Position numbers and translations under genes: made by a program. The notes under the pieces were generated by a model that was not told where the DNA came from, did not search any database, and saw only the letters and a list, made by a program, of their open reading frames with translations. Below are positions 63,893-64,000 of a stretch of DNA of 64,000 nt, in pieces. The number at the start of each line of letters is the position of its first letter. Within the stretch, counting starts at the first letter, position 1. Source of the DNA: Pantoea coffeiphila (GTDB lineage Bacteria > Pseudomonadota > Gammaproteobacteria > Enterobacterales > Enterobacteriaceae); assembly GCF_016909495.1 (NCBI RefSeq), contig NZ_JAFBFW010000002.1, positions 496,001-560,000 on the forward strand. Direction: 5' to 3'.

Positions 63893-64000
63893 CCACTGCT
63901 ATTTTTCACCGGGGAAGCCGTATCGCCGTGCTGTTAATTCACGGACTTACCGGTACGCCAAAAGAAATGGACTCTATCGCGTTGCGTCTGCACCGTTATG
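63889..64000 (+). CDS. Alpha/beta hydrolase, N-terminal part
   Basis: Only the first 37 codons are in the window. After MTTAIFHRGS the sequence reads RIAVLLIHGLTGTPKEM, the oxyanion-hole HG motif typical of carboxylesterase/serine-hydrolase folds. The gene continues past the right edge. It may release or transfer the product of the cluster. Confidence 0.7.
   Translation, partial: MTTAIFHRGSRIAVLLIHGLTGTPKEMDSIALRLHRY

Noticed and set aside
1-64000. Insertion sequence, prophage or integrase
   Set aside because: No transposase, integrase or phage structural gene was recognised and no terminal inverted repeats with target duplication were found.

Overview
The window looks like chromosomal DNA of a plant- or environment-associated enterobacterium of the Erwiniaceae, most likely Erwinia or a close relative. 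This is inferred from gene content and protein similarity to E. coli and Yersinia orthologues recalled from memory: a complete arnBCADTEF operon, ygb-type threonate genes, hcxB, fetAB, gcd beside a pqqU-like receptor, two RcnB-like proteins and a fyuA/ybt-like siderophore-uptake locus. No rRNA, tRNA, integrase, transposase or CRISPR array is visible.

Layout, left to right. 1-4000: the L-threonate/erythronate operon ltnD-otnK-otnC-otnI (minus strand, cut by the left edge) with its divergent DeoR-type regulator and a CRP-like site. 4.3-6.6 kb: a small orphan gene, an isolated strong terminator, hcxB and a LysE-type exporter. 7.4-9.8 kb: a short-Q-loop bd-type quinol oxidase (cioAB-like). 10-12.8 kb: a YqjD-like small protein, a small membrane protein, a 128-residue 'mini-porin' and a full OprB-type sugar porin. 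13-14.4 kb: fetAB. 14.5-21.8 kb: arnBCADTEF for L-Ara4N lipid A modification, preceded by a PmrA-box promoter. 22.3-30.4 kb: a pentitol/pentose locus (sugar ABC transporter, xylulokinase, xylitol-type dehydrogenase, D-lyxose isomerase, LacI-type regulator) with two matching operators in the divergent promoter region.

30.5-37.0 kb: a small FMN-fold protein preceded by nine copies of a hexanucleotide, about 1.3 kb of tandem-repeat DNA without convincing genes, then gcd (PQQ glucose dehydrogenase) and a PqqU-like TonB receptor. 37.5-40.5 kb: a lipoprotein, an iron-type alcohol dehydrogenase, an SDR and an RcnB-like protein. 40.7-46.7 kb: a methionine-linked operon of a homocysteine S-methyltransferase and a peptide-type ABC importer behind a MetJ-like operator. 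46.8-48.7 kb: a heptad-repeat coiled-coil membrane protein, a second RcnB-like protein and an OsmC-type peroxiredoxin. 48.8-56.9 kb: a yersiniabactin-type uptake locus (FyuA-like receptor, AraC regulator, two YbtP/YbtQ-like ABC proteins, two unrecognised proteins) with no siderophore biosynthesis genes.

57.2-64.0 kb, running off the right edge: a compact type II fatty-acid/polyketide-like cluster with two hot-dog dehydratase-like proteins, a thioesterase, a ketoreductase, two intact ketosynthases, a CrtI-like FAD oxidoreductase, an acyl carrier protein and the start of an alpha/beta hydrolase. It shares components with aryl-polyene clusters, but the oxidoreductase between the two ketosynthases is not part of the aryl-polyene set I know. 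This is the best candidate for an undescribed system in the window. The MetJ-controlled peptide-type importer is the second.
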